From AG25 sp035518815 (GTDB taxonomy: Bacteria > Gemmatimonadota > Gemmatimonadetes > Gemmatimonadales > GWC2-71-9): a stretch of 64,000 nt of DNA. Where the stretch lies: positions 62,001 through 126,000 of the forward strand of contig DATIXG010000060.1 of the NCBI GenBank assembly GCA_035518815.1. Direction: 5' to 3'. This document shows positions 34,046-41,804 of this stretch, one piece after another. The notes under the pieces are model-generated. The model was given only the letters and a program-made list of their open reading frames with translations, did no database searches and was not told where the DNA came from. The translations under genes were made by a program, and so were the position numbers. Within the stretch, counting starts at the first letter, position 1, and each line of letters begins with the position of its first letter.

Positions 34046-34064
34046 GGGGGGCAAAAGGCCCCCC
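34046..34064 (-). promoter_or_regulatory. Strong hairpin in the 5' leader
   Basis: GGGGGGC (34046-34052) and GCCCCCC (34058-34064) pair perfectly around a 5-nt loop. On the minus strand this sits in the leader of the outer-membrane gene, upstream of its GAGGAG site. Confidence 0.4.
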
Positions 34065-34149
34065 AAAACGCACCGAAAATAGGGGTTCGTACAAAAAAAG
34101 GCGATACCCGAAAAGCTTGTTGAGCGGGGAGTTAAGCCACCAAGCCTTG

Positions 34150-34210
34150 AAACTACTTGAAGGTAGGTCGCACCAAGGCCGAACTTATACCGTATATATA
34201 CCGAAGATTT
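34150..34210 (-). promoter_or_regulatory. AT-rich promoter region of the outer-membrane gene
   Basis: An unusually AT-rich stretch for this DNA. On the minus strand it reads TTGGTA, then TATATATA and GGTATAAG within 25 nt, giving several possible -10 boxes. The exact start cannot be fixed by eye. Confidence 0.35.
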
Positions 34211-34252
34211 ACCAATTTCAGATGAGTCCGAACCAATGTCAGATGAGTCCGA
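34211..34252. repeat. 21-bp tandem duplication over the kbl stop
   Basis: Two adjacent 21-bp copies (34211-34231 and 34232-34252) differ at one base. The kbl stop codon lies inside the second copy, and the first repeats the last codons and stop outside the gene. Confidence 0.85.
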
Positions 34253-35432
34253 GTGACTTCCCCACCTTTCCGAAAGCGGCCAGGGCGAAATCGAGATCGT
34301 CCCGAGTGTGAGCTGCGGACACCTGGCACCGCACTCGCGCGTGTCCTTGCGGGACCACCGGATAACCGAACCCCGTCACGAACACACCCTCGTCCAGCAG
34401 CCGTTCGCTCACCTGGATTGCTTGAGCCGTCTCGCCCACGATGACGGGGATAATGGGCGTTTCGCCCGGCAGCGGCTTGAACCCCAGGGCGGCCAGCCGT
34501 TCCCGGAAGTAGGTGGCGTTGTCGCGGAGGCGTTGCACCATCCCGGGCTGCTCCTCGACTTGGCGGACCGCGGCCAGGGCACTGGCGGCGACGGTGGGGG
34601 GAATGGCGTTGCTGAAGAGCTGGGGGCGAGCACGCTGGGTGAGGTAGTCGGCCAGCTCCTGCGACCCGGCCACGAACCCACCCGCCGCCCCCCCCAGCGC
34701 CTTGCCAAGCGTCGAGGTGATCACGTCCACTTCCCCCAACACCCCATGGTGCTCCGCGGCCCCTCTTCCCTGCGCGCCGAGCACTCCCGTCCCGTGTGAG
34801 TCGTCGACCGCGACGATGGCGCCGTGCTGTCGCGCCAATGTCACGATGTCTGCGAGTGGCGCAATGTCTCCTTCCATCGAGAACACGCCGTCCGTGATGA
34901 TCAGTTTGAGGCCACGGTCCCGGGCAGCCCGAAGCTTCTCCTCGAGGTCCCCCATATCCGCGTGCCGGTAGACCGCGGATTGGCATCGTGTGATCGCCTT
35001 GGCCAGGCGGATGGAATCGATGATCGACGCGTGATTCAACTGATCGGAGATGACTACGTCGTTCTCGCCGAGCAGGGTGGGGCAGAGCCCCTCGTTCGCG
35101 TTCCAGCAGCTCGCGAAGGTCAGCGCGGCGTCGCACCCGACCAGCTTGGCGAGCGCCGCCTCCAGGTCACGGTGAATCGTGAATGTGCCGCAGATGAACC
35201 GCACCGAAGCGGTACCCGCGCCGAACGCATCCAGCGCGCGCTTCCCGGCGGTCACTACCGCTGGGTGATTCGCAAGGCCCAAGTAGTTGTTGGAGGAGAG
35301 GATGACGACATCCCCCCGCCCCTCCATCCGAACGCGGGGTCCCTGGGGGGAGGCGAGATAGTTGAGGCGCTTGTACACCCCCTCCCGCCGGAACTGGTCG
35401 AGCTCCGAATGCAGTCGAGCGGTGAGGCTCAT
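34239..35432 (-). CDS. kbl: Glycine C-acetyltransferase (2-amino-3-ketobutyrate CoA ligase)
   Basis: A 397-residue alpha-oxoamine synthase that splits 2-amino-3-ketobutyrate with CoA into glycine and acetyl-CoA. It shows VVILSSNNYLGLANHP near residue 43, GTASVRFICGTFTIHRDLE, DQLNHASIIDSIRLAK, VDDSHGTGVLGAQGRG (cofactor aspartate and histidine), and ITSTLGKALGGAAGGFV with the PLP lysine. The SSNNYLGL and FICGT forms point to KBL rather than 8-amino-7-oxononanoate synthase, and the tdh gene directly upstream (ATGA overlap) confirms threonine breakdown. The 3' end carries a 21-bp tandem duplication. Confidence 0.95.
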   Translation of the reverse strand: MSLTARLHSELDQFRREGVYKRLNYLASPQGPRVRMEGRGDVVILSSNNYLGLANHPAVVTAGKRALDAFGAGTASVRFICGTFTIHRDLEAALAKLVGCDAALTFASCWNANEGLCPTLLGENDVVISDQLNHASIIDSIRLAKAITRCQSAVYRHADMGDLEEKLRAARDRGLKLIITDGVFSMEGDIAPLADIVTLARQHGAIVAVDDSHGTGVLGAQGRGAAEHHGVLGEVDVITSTLGKALGGAAGGFVAGSQELADYLTQRARPQLFSNAIPPTVAASALAAVRQVEEQPGMVQRLRDNATYFRERLAALGFKPLPGETPIIPVIVGETAQAIQVSERLLDEGVFVTGFGYPVVPQGHARVRCQVSAAHTRDDLDFALAAFGKVGKSLGLI

Positions 35433-36457
35433 GCGATCTCCAGGATGATCTTGCCGGCGTCCCCGGAGCGGATGGCGGCGATCGCATCGTCAATCCGGCT
35501 CAGGGGAAACTGGTGGGTGATCACGGGGCGGGGGTCGAACAAGCCGGCCGTGAGATAGCGCCGCATCTGGTGCCACGTCTCGTACATCTTGCGGCCGATC
35601 ACGCCATACAGCGTCAAGCCTTTGAAAATGATCTCCTTGGCGAAGTCGATCGGGACCTCCCCGGTGGGGATGCCGAGGAGCTGCACCCGTCCTCCCATCC
35701 GCACGGCGGCCAAGGCCTGATGGAGGGCGGAGGGGACGCCCGACATTTCGCAGACGACGTCGGCGCCCTCGCCTCCCGTCTCGGCGAGCACGGCTTGCAG
35801 CACGTTGTCCTTCGCGGCGTCGATGACGACGTGCGCACCCATGCGCCGTGCCAGTGCGAGGCGCGTAGGGTTGACGTCCGAGGCGAGCACCTTCGTGGCC
35901 CCCGCAGCCCGGGCGATCCCCACGGCGAAGCAACCGATCGGTCCGCACCCCACGACGAACACCGTGCTGCCGGGGATGTCGGCAGTTAGCACCGTGTGAA
36001 ACGCGTTTCCCATGGGATCCATCACGGCGCCCACGGTCGTGGGGATACCGTCGAGCGGCAGCACGTTGGTCGCTGGCATGACGATGAAGTCCGCGAACGC
36101 ACCGTCACGATCAACGCCGATGATCTTGGTCCGGCGACAGATGTGGCTGTTCCCCGTCCGGCATTGCAGGCAGTGGCCGCAGACGATGTGGCCCTCGGCC
36201 GTCACCATCTGTCCCGTCGTGAGCTCCTCAACCCGGTCACCAACGGCCGCGATCTCCCCGGCGAACTCGTGACCGATCACGAGCGGCGGGTGTAACCGGC
36301 TTTGGGCCCACGCGTCCCAGTCGGCAATGTGGAGGTCCGTGCCGCAGACGCCCGCGTGTCGCACGGCGATCAAGACCTCGCCTGGGCCGGGGGTCGGCTT
36401 GGGTACGGTGGTGACGGTAAGGCCGGGAGCGCGGTGCTGCTTGACGATGGCGTGCAC
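35429..36457 (-). CDS. tdh: L-threonine 3-dehydrogenase
   Basis: A 342-residue zinc alcohol dehydrogenase oxidising L-threonine to 2-amino-3-ketobutyrate with NAD. AGVCGTDLHIADWD holds the catalytic zinc cysteine, GHEFAGEIAAVG the zinc histidine and glutamate, CGHCLQCRTGNSHIC the four structural-zinc cysteines, and VFVVGCGPIGCFAVGIARA the NAD loop. DPMGNAFHTVL is a TDH hallmark. It is the first gene of the tdh-kbl pair and its product is unstable, so coupling to Kbl makes sense. The ATG has no gene closer than the small minus-strand frame that ends 70 nt upstream behind a hairpin terminator. Confidence 0.96.
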   Translation of the reverse strand: MHAIVKQHRAPGLTVTTVPKPTPGPGEVLIAVRHAGVCGTDLHIADWDAWAQSRLHPPLVIGHEFAGEIAAVGDRVEELTTGQMVTAEGHIVCGHCLQCRTGNSHICRRTKIIGVDRDGAFADFIVMPATNVLPLDGIPTTVGAVMDPMGNAFHTVLTADIPGSTVFVVGCGPIGCFAVGIARAAGATKVLASDVNPTRLALARRMGAHVVIDAAKDNVLQAVLAETGGEGADVVCEMSGVPSALHQALAAVRMGGRVQLLGIPTGEVPIDFAKEIIFKGLTLYGVIGRKMYETWHQMRRYLTAGLFDPRPVITHQFPLSRIDDAIAAIRSGDAGKIILEIA

Positions 36458-36490
36458 GGGGCCATCCCAATCTAGCAGCGGCGGAAACGA

Positions 36491-36517
36491 CTAGGGCCGG
36501 CGATCAGCCGGCCCTAG
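36491..36517 (-). terminator. Hairpin terminator after the 57-aa gene
   Basis: CTAGGGCCGGC (36491-36501) and GCCGGCCCTAG (36507-36517) form a perfect 11-bp stem with a 5-nt loop. On the minus strand it begins 9 nt after the small gene's stop and is followed by TCGTTTCC, a weak T-run. It also separates that gene from tdh. Confidence 0.65.
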
Positions 36518-36526
36518 GTGGTTCAA

Positions 36527-36700
36527 TCAGCTTCCCTGAGTGCCCTCGACCGGGAGGTGCCGGTGAGGTTGGTCCTTCGATTCCCCGTCACTGGCGCACC
36601 AGCAGTACGCCCAAATCTTCGCCGGACGCAGCAGCTGCCGGCCGGTCCGGAGGATGATGCCGATCGGCTCCTCGTCGAGAACAAGCGGAAGACTGGTCAT
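36527..36700 (-). CDS. 57-residue small protein of unknown function
   Basis: A short frame too small for usual cut-offs. It reads MTSLPLVLDEEPIGIILRTG, then RQLLRPAKIWAYCWCASDGE and a hydrophilic tail ending in EGTQGS. Third codon positions are mostly G or C like the real genes here, and a perfect 11-bp hairpin terminator lies 9 nt past the stop. With no other gene in the 360-nt gap on either strand, it accounts for that gap. The two tryptophans and cysteines in WAYCWC may form a small fold or metal site. No signal peptide or membrane helix. I do not recognise a family; start is ATG 36700 without a strong ribosome-binding site. Confidence 0.55.
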   Translation of the reverse strand: MTSLPLVLDEEPIGIILRTGRQLLRPAKIWAYCWCASDGESKDQPHRHLPVEGTQGS

Positions 36701-36817
36701 GACATAGCGCTACCGGTTGCGGGATGCCCCCCGGCAATGCAGGAAGCTTGCCCCGGGGCACATACGTCAAACTATTGTGATTAATGAAGTTACAGACCGC
36801 TGCTGGAAGGGGATTCG

Positions 36818-37696
36818 CTACTCTGACACGTTCAGGGCCGTGTCGAGCTGACGCTCTGGCTTGGTGGCCATGAACCCGGTCCCCGTCCGGGACCGCTTGG
36901 CGCGGTTGATCTGCCACTGATCGTAGAGCGATTTCAGGGCGTCGGGGGCCAGCGGGATGACCTCGCGCGAGGTGGGGGCGGCGAGTATCAGATGAACGCC
37001 ACCCGCGCGCGTGCGTGCCTGGAGCTCGGCGATGGTGGCGTGCCGATCTTTGACCCGCGCAACGCTCAGAGCAGCCGGGTCAATCACCACCAGGCTCGGA
37101 GTCACGTCGGGGAGCCAGGTCCCGATCCGGATCACCAGGGCGTGAAACCGGCCGGCCAGTTGCTCGGACACCGCTCGGCTCTCCGCGGCTTCGATCGCGC
37201 GCAGGTCCTGGTCGAGCAGGAACACCTCGGCGTCGTGCGCCGCCAGGAACAGAGCGCCCGCGAGCACGCCGGCGCCGGCCACCACCACCACGTCTCCCGG
37301 CTCGAGCCGGCGTGCGAGCCCCACGATGGGCGAGCCCTGGTCCAGACCCCAGTGCGTCGGTTCGCGCTGGGCCACGCGGAGCGCACGGTGCTTCCGGTTC
37401 CAGCGCGGGAACGACGGGAGCCGCAGGCGTCGCGCGATCACGCGGTCGACATGCTCGAGCAACAGCACCTCCGTCAGGAGGTACTGGCCGGCCGCATTCG
37501 CCTCGAGCTCGCGAACGGCTTCGTCACCGATCTCGAGCAGCGACTCCCGGGACAGCATGTTCTTGTACTCCTCGATGCGCTCCAGCATGAACTCTTCGTA
37601 TTCCTGCTTGAGCGAGCGAGGCGGACGGCGGGCCAGACGGGGGGGCTCCGCCTGGGCTCCGCGCGCGGACGGTGAAGGCGGGACGGCGTTCAACAT
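36818..37696 (-). CDS. Hypothetical protein with Rossmann-like core
   Basis: A 292-residue cytoplasmic protein I do not recognise. The N-terminal 25 residues are Pro/Ala/Arg-rich; residues 28-80 form charged helices (QEYEEFMLERIEEYKNML). The centre has GDVVVVAGAGVLAGALFLAA followed by VFLLDQDLRAIEAAESRA, a glycine loop and acidic strand end as in SAM- or NAD-binding folds, then PSLVVIDPAALSVARVKD and VHLILAAPTSREVIPLAP. That is compatible with a methyltransferase-like protein, but no catalytic motif is clear. Its ATG lies 7 nt inside the end of the CDF transporter gene, so they share a transcript. Confidence 0.6.
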   Translation of the reverse strand: MLNAVPPSPSARGAQAEPPRLARRPPRSLKQEYEEFMLERIEEYKNMLSRESLLEIGDEAVRELEANAAGQYLLTEVLLLEHVDRVIARRLRLPSFPRWNRKHRALRVAQREPTHWGLDQGSPIVGLARRLEPGDVVVVAGAGVLAGALFLAAHDAEVFLLDQDLRAIEAAESRAVSEQLAGRFHALVIRIGTWLPDVTPSLVVIDPAALSVARVKDRHATIAELQARTRAGGVHLILAAPTSREVIPLAPDALKSLYDQWQINRAKRSRTGTGFMATKPERQLDTALNVSE

Positions 37697-38568
37697 GGCT
37701 CGACGTGGACCATGACCTCGTGAAGCCGCAGGTCGCGCTTCAAGCGCTCTTCGACCTGATCGGCGATCGCATGTGCCGTGGCGACGTCCGCATGCCCATC
37801 GACCGCAATCGTCACTTCGGCGTAGCGTAGGTCAGACGGGCCGCGGGAACGGATCCCATAGGCGCTCCGCACACCGGGCACGGTTTGCGCCGTGTCGCGG
37901 ATGTCGGTGGTCGGGAGGACCGCCTGGTCCACGAGCACCGGCACCGTGCGCACGAGAATGCGGTAGGCGACGAACACGATGACGCATGCGACGATGATCG
38001 CCATTCCGGGATCGGCCCACCACCAGCCCTGGCGCGCGGAGAGGAGCCCGATCAGTGCGCCCGCGGTGATGAACACGTCGGCGCGTGTGTGCGCCGCATC
38101 GGCGACCAGGAGCTCGCTGCCGAGCACGGTGCCCCGCCGGTTCTCGTACCAGGCGATGAGCACGTTCCCCGCGAGAGTGACGATCAGCACGGCGATGTGC
38201 CATCCGGACACCTGCACCCGATTGCCACCGGAGAGGAGCTTGTTGACGGCGCTGCGCACCAGTTCGAAGCACGTGATGGACAGAACGCCCACGACGCCAA
38301 GCGCGCCGAGCGTCTCGAACTTGCCGTGCCCGTAGGGGTGGTCTTCGTCGGGTTCCTTCTGGGCCACGCGCACGACAACCAGGGCCACGACGTTGTTCAA
38401 CGCGTCGACGGCCGAGTCCAGAGCGCTGCTCAGGACGGCAAGTGAGCCGGAGGCGAGACCGACGACAAACTTGGCACCCACGACCGACACGTTGGCGACC
38501 AGCAGGCCGACGAATACGCGGCGAACCAGCGCAGTCTTGTCGCGCCCCTCGGGCCGGGAGAGCGGCAT
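37690..38568 (-). CDS. Cation diffusion facilitator (CDF) metal transporter
   Basis: A 292-residue inner-membrane antiporter exporting divalent metal ions such as zinc or iron in exchange for protons. From ATG 38568 (MPLSRPEGRDKTALVRR) six membrane helices are visible between residues 17 and 205. The metal site is made by ALDSAVDALNN in helix 2 (DxxxD) and ADAAHTRADVFITAG in helix 5 (HxxxD); the DxxxD form is the one seen in zinc/iron/cadmium members. HPYGHGKFETLG is the cytoplasmic loop. The C-terminal domain (VPGVRSAYGIRSRG, HEVMVHVEPC) is the metal-sensing dimer domain. Overlaps the hypothetical gene by 7 nt. Confidence 0.93.
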   Translation of the reverse strand: MPLSRPEGRDKTALVRRVFVGLLVANVSVVGAKFVVGLASGSLAVLSSALDSAVDALNNVVALVVVRVAQKEPDEDHPYGHGKFETLGALGVVGVLSITCFELVRSAVNKLLSGGNRVQVSGWHIAVLIVTLAGNVLIAWYENRRGTVLGSELLVADAAHTRADVFITAGALIGLLSARQGWWWADPGMAIIVACVIVFVAYRILVRTVPVLVDQAVLPTTDIRDTAQTVPGVRSAYGIRSRGPSDLRYAEVTIAVDGHADVATAHAIADQVEERLKRDLRLHEVMVHVEPC

Positions 38569-38596
38569 GGGATGCAACCTTGTAAATGAGCCCGTT

Positions 38597-39748
38597 TTAG
38601 TCAACGGCGCGCAGGATGGCCCCCTTCAAATACCCGGTCTCGGGAACGTTCAACAGCTCGGGGTGGTCGGCCGCCGCTCCCGTCCACCGCGCGAGCTGCA
38701 CGCGCCGGCCACTGTCGCGGGCGGCCGCCGCGAGCATATCGGCAAAGGCCGCGCGGTGCACGTGGTAGGAGCACGAGCAGGTGAACAGAATGCCCGCGGG
38801 AGCGAGCAATCGCATCGCACGCAGGTTGATCTCTTTGTAGCCGGCCACTGCGCGGGCCAGGTTGTCCTTGGTCTTCGCGAACGCCGGAGGGTCGAGCACG
38901 ATCGTGTCGAACGTTTCGCCGCGCCGCTCGAGCTCGCGGAGCAGATCGAAGACGTTCGCCTCGCGCCACGTGATGTTCGTGAAGCCGTTCAGCGCTGCGT
39001 TCTCCCCTCCCCGCGCGAGGGCGTCGGGGCTCGAGTCCACGGCGAGCACGGTCGCCGATCGGCGCGCGAGGTGCAGGGCGAAGGAACCATGGTAGGTGAA
39101 CAGATCGAGCGCCCGCCCTCCAGCCGGCGCGTACTCGCCGACCAGGACCCGGTTGTCCCGCTGATCGAGGAAGGCGCCCGTCTTCTGTCCGGTGTGCGGC
39201 GCCGCCAGATACCGGATGCCCGCTTCGGCGACCTCCACGGTTTCAGGCACGGCGCCCGCGGCCGATACGACTTCGAGCGGCAGGCCTTCGTGTCGTCGGA
39301 TGGGGGCATCGTTGCGCAGCAGGACGCCGGCGGGTGCGAGCGCCGCCGCGATGCCGGCGAGCACATCCTCCCGCGCCTGCTCGAGTCCCGCCGACAGGAG
39401 CTGCGCGACCACGTAGGGCCCATAACGGTCCAACACGAGCGACGGTAACCCGTCGCCCTCCGCGTGCACCACGCGGTAGGCGGTGTCGGAGATCGAGGCC
39501 CGCCGCGCGGCGGCGGCCGTGATCTGCTTCTCCCACCAGGCCGCGTTCACCGGCGCTGCGTCGCGGGTGAGAAGGCGGAGACGGATTTCGGAACGGGGGG
39601 AGTACAGCGCCTGCCCCAGGTGGCGGCCACGGCGATCGGTGACGGTCACGATCCCCGCCGCGTCCCGCGGCTCGGCATACACGTCGGTTCGGTAGATCCA
39701 CGGGTGGCCCGCTGCCCAGCGAGCCGCGCCCCGGGCCGACACCACCAC
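38597..39748 (-). CDS. RlmI/RlmK-like 23S rRNA cytosine methyltransferase
   Basis: A 383-residue SAM enzyme with an N-terminal PUA domain. I choose GTG 39748 because it follows GGGGAAGGAG at good spacing and gives VVVSARGAARWAAGHPWIY, the normal PUA opening; a GTG at 39811 overlapping the aroH stop (GTGA) would add 21 residues. The catalytic part has GQKTGAFLDQRDNR, DLFTYHGSFALHLA (SAM motif I), VLAVDSSPDALARGGENA, VLDPPAFAKTKDNL and FTCSCSYHVHR with the cysteine nucleophile, as in RlmI which makes m5C in 23S rRNA. The exact target base cannot be told. Confidence 0.88.
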   Translation of the reverse strand: MVVSARGAARWAAGHPWIYRTDVYAEPRDAAGIVTVTDRRGRHLGQALYSPRSEIRLRLLTRDAAPVNAAWWEKQITAAAARRASISDTAYRVVHAEGDGLPSLVLDRYGPYVVAQLLSAGLEQAREDVLAGIAAALAPAGVLLRNDAPIRRHEGLPLEVVSAAGAVPETVEVAEAGIRYLAAPHTGQKTGAFLDQRDNRVLVGEYAPAGGRALDLFTYHGSFALHLARRSATVLAVDSSPDALARGGENAALNGFTNITWREANVFDLLRELERRGETFDTIVLDPPAFAKTKDNLARAVAGYKEINLRAMRLLAPAGILFTCSCSYHVHRAAFADMLAAAARDSGRRVQLARWTGAAADHPELLNVPETGYLKGAILRAVD

Positions 39749-39807
39749 GTCGCGCGCTCCTTCCCCGCAAGTGCGGGCCGGTGCCCGACTCGTAGCGGGG
39801 TTGTGGC

Positions 39808-40176
39808 TCACGTCGTTCGGTCGGGGCGGAGCCGGGCGGCGTCGCGCAGGTAGATATGTTTCAACGCGCCGGGCGGCTTGGTCGTGTAGAGGTGCAGCAG
39901 CAGCCGGATGCAGCGCGGCACTCCGTCCGGCACGGCGACCTCGCTGGCGCCGAGTAGCGGGACGGTGTCCCACCCCAGTCGTCGCGCCGCGCGCGCTGGG
40001 TACTCCGCGGTCAGGTCGGGCGACGAGGTGAAGATCGCGCTCTCCACGTCCTCGGGGACGAAACCATTCGTCTCCTGGAGCACGCGAATCAGCTCCTCCG
40101 TCGCTTCGAGGATCGCCTCACGAGTGTTGGCTGCGGCCGTGGTTGCGCCGCGCAGTCCACGCAGGATCTTGGGCAT
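39808..40176 (-). CDS. aroH: Chorismate mutase, AroH type
   Basis: A 122-residue monofunctional chorismate mutase of the Bacillus subtilis trimeric type, converting chorismate to prephenate. LRGLRGATTAAANTREAIL places the active-site arginine (RGA) at residue 9, with ATEELIRVLQETNGF, SAIFTSSPDLTAEYPARAAR, VPDGVPRCIRLLLHLYT and HIYLRDAARLRPD supplying the remaining Arg, Tyr and Cys-site positions. This fold is unlike the AroQ helical type. Its start codon overlaps that of divergent thiE by 2 nt, so neither gene has its own upstream gap. Downstream, the RlmI-like gene follows closely. Confidence 0.95.
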   Translation of the reverse strand: MPKILRGLRGATTAAANTREAILEATEELIRVLQETNGFVPEDVESAIFTSSPDLTAEYPARAARRLGWDTVPLLGASEVAVPDGVPRCIRLLLHLYTTKPPGALKHIYLRDAARLRPDRTT

Positions 40177-40798
40177 GGCTCTCGCCGATCAGTTGCGCTT
40201 GATGGTGCTCACGGACGCCACGTTACTCAAGGGGCGCGATCCGGTCGATGCCTGCCGCCGGGCGGTGCGGGGCGGCGCCACCGCTGTGCAGGTCCGCCTC
40301 AAGGGCGCGCCCGCGCGCGAGCTGGCGGACCTTGCTCGCGCCCTGGTGCTGGCCCTTTCCGTGCCGGTCCTCGTCAACGACCGCGTCGACGTGGCGCTCG
40401 CAGTCGGTGCGGCCGGCGCGCACCTCGGTCACGAGGATCCCCCCCTCGACACGCTCCGGCCCCACGTTCCCCCCGGTTTCATTCTCGGCCTCTCCGTGGG
40501 CACGGCGGCCGAGGCGGCCCAGGCCGACCGGTGGCCGGCGGACTACTGGAGCGTCGGCCCGTGTTTCGGCACCGTCCACAAGGCGGACGCCGGACCGGCG
40601 CTCGGCGCTGCGGGGTTTACGGCGCTCGCCCGGCGCGCCCCCCGGGGAATCCCCGTGATCGCGATTGGCGGCATCACAGCCGCGAACGCGGCCTCCATCA
40701 TCCGGGCCGGCGCCGCCGGCGTGGCCGTCCTCGGCGCGGTCTGGGAAGCTAGCGATCCGGAGACCGCTGCTCGCGCGCTCCGTTCCCCAGGCGCTTGA
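40175..40798 (+). CDS. thiE: Thiamine-phosphate synthase
   Basis: A 207-residue TIM-barrel enzyme that joins the pyrimidine and thiazole halves of thiamine. ATG 40175 gives LRLMVLTDATLLKGRDPV, matching the first strand; an ATG at 40202 would cut it off. GGATAVQVRLKGAPARELA (the usual QLREK is QVRLK), VPVLVNDRVDVALAVGAAGAH, HLGHEDPPLDTLR, YWSVGPCFGTVHKADA (phosphate-binding G-T-x-x-K) and IPVIAIGGITAANAASII are conserved. The start codon overlaps that of divergent aroH (CATG). The 3' end overlaps the convergent mltG gene by 50 nt. No TPP riboswitch fits upstream. Confidence 0.93.
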   Translation: MALADQLRLMVLTDATLLKGRDPVDACRRAVRGGATAVQVRLKGAPARELADLARALVLALSVPVLVNDRVDVALAVGAAGAHLGHEDPPLDTLRPHVPPGFILGLSVGTAAEAAQADRWPADYWSVGPCFGTVHKADAGPALGAAGFTALARRAPRGIPVIAIGGITAANAASIIRAGAAGVAVLGAVWEASDPETAARALRSPGA

Positions 40799-41804
40799 CC
40801 GTGCGGATGGCGGCCTCGTGCTCGGCGAAATTGGTCGAGAAGATGTGCTTGCCGTCGGGCTGCGCGACGAAGAACAGGAACGGGACTGGCGCGGGGTACA
40901 GCGCCGCCAGGAGACTCGCGCGACCCGGTTGGGAGATCGGACCGGGAGGCAGGCCCGCGTGCAGGTACGTGTTGTACGGCGACTGGACGGCCAGGTTCTT
41001 CTCCCACACGCGTTTCAAACGGCGCTGGTACGCATAGAGGATCGTCGGATCGGCTTCGAGCTTCATGCCGCGCTTCAGCCGGTTGTGGTACACGGCGGAG
41101 ACGAACGGGCGATCGGGTGCGTAGCGTACCTCGGACTCGACGATCGACGCGAGCGTCACGAGCTGGTAGCGCGTCATGTGCAGCGTGTCCAGCCGTGCGT
41201 CCCACGCCGAGTCCCATTGCGCGAGAAACTCGCGGGCCATGAGGCGTACGAGATCGCGCGCGGTGCTTCGGGTTTGCACGATGTAGGTCGTCGGGAAGAG
41301 GTAGCCCTCCACATTGGTGGCGGTCGGCGGAAGGCCGAGTTCTCCTCGCACTACCGGATCGCGTGCGGCCGAGACGAGCGAGTCGCGGGGGATGCGCAAC
41401 TCTCGCTTCGCAACGTCGGCGATCTCGGTGAGCATGAGGCCTTCGCGCACGGTGAAGCGGACTTCGACGCCGCGTCCCCGCTCGAGGGTGGTGACGATCT
41501 CGCTCCACGAGGCGTCTGGCGCAACGAGGTACTCGCCCGTCTTCAGGTCGCGCCCCAGGCCGCGCAGGCGGGCGTACCAATGGAAGGTCGTGGTGTGCTG
41601 GACCAGTCCGTGGCGTGCGAGCGAATCGATGGCAGCGTCGAGCGTGGCGCCGGGCGGGATCGTCACGGCGACGGGTGGTGCGTCGGACGCCTTGCCGCAT
41701 GCGGCGATTGCGAGCAGAACGGCGAACGCGGAAGTCGGAACGCGGAACAGCGGCGGCCGCCATCCATCGGTATTCCGCGTTCTGCGTTCCGCGTTCGCCT
41801 TCAT
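40749..41804 (-). CDS. mltG: Endolytic transglycosylase MltG
   Basis: A 351-residue peptidoglycan glycan-strand terminase (YceG family). Start ATG 41804 overlaps the ruvX stop as ATGA. Residues 2-16 come from a palindromic heptanucleotide repeat; a hydrophobic stretch follows, TSAFAVLLAIAACGKASD, which ends in a lipobox, so it would be a lipoprotein rather than a simple membrane-anchored form. The catalytic LASIVESEVRYAPDRPFV near residue 225 holds the active glutamate, with YHNRLKRGMKLEADPTILYA, SPYNTYLHAGLPPGPISQPG and FVAQPDGKHIFS as the other hallmarks. It overlaps thiE by 50 nt at its 3' end. Confidence 0.93.
   Translation of the reverse strand: MKANAERRTRNTDGWRPPLFRVPTSAFAVLLAIAACGKASDAPPVAVTIPPGATLDAAIDSLARHGLVQHTTTFHWYARLRGLGRDLKTGEYLVAPDASWSEIVTTLERGRGVEVRFTVREGLMLTEIADVAKRELRIPRDSLVSAARDPVVRGELGLPPTATNVEGYLFPTTYIVQTRSTARDLVRLMAREFLAQWDSAWDARLDTLHMTRYQLVTLASIVESEVRYAPDRPFVSAVYHNRLKRGMKLEADPTILYAYQRRLKRVWEKNLAVQSPYNTYLHAGLPPGPISQPGRASLLAALYPAPVPFLFFVAQPDGKHIFSTNFAEHEAAIRTVKRLGNGAREQRSPDR
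41720..41801. repeat. Heptanucleotide palindrome in the mltG 5' end
   Basis: Two arms of about 35 bp, made of 7-nt words of the type GCGGAAC, face each other: the left near 41720-41755 and the right near 41768-41801. They agree at most positions. The right arm encodes residues 2-11 of MltG and reaches to its start codon. Confidence 0.7.

Noticed and set aside
36518..36784. Plus-strand frame of 88 codons
   Set aside because: Codon use is poorer than the opposite 57-codon frame, it begins right at the hairpin and has no ribosome-binding site.
40175..40201. Shorter thiE start at ATG 40202
   Set aside because: It would remove the first beta strand (LRLMVLTD) that all ThiE proteins have.
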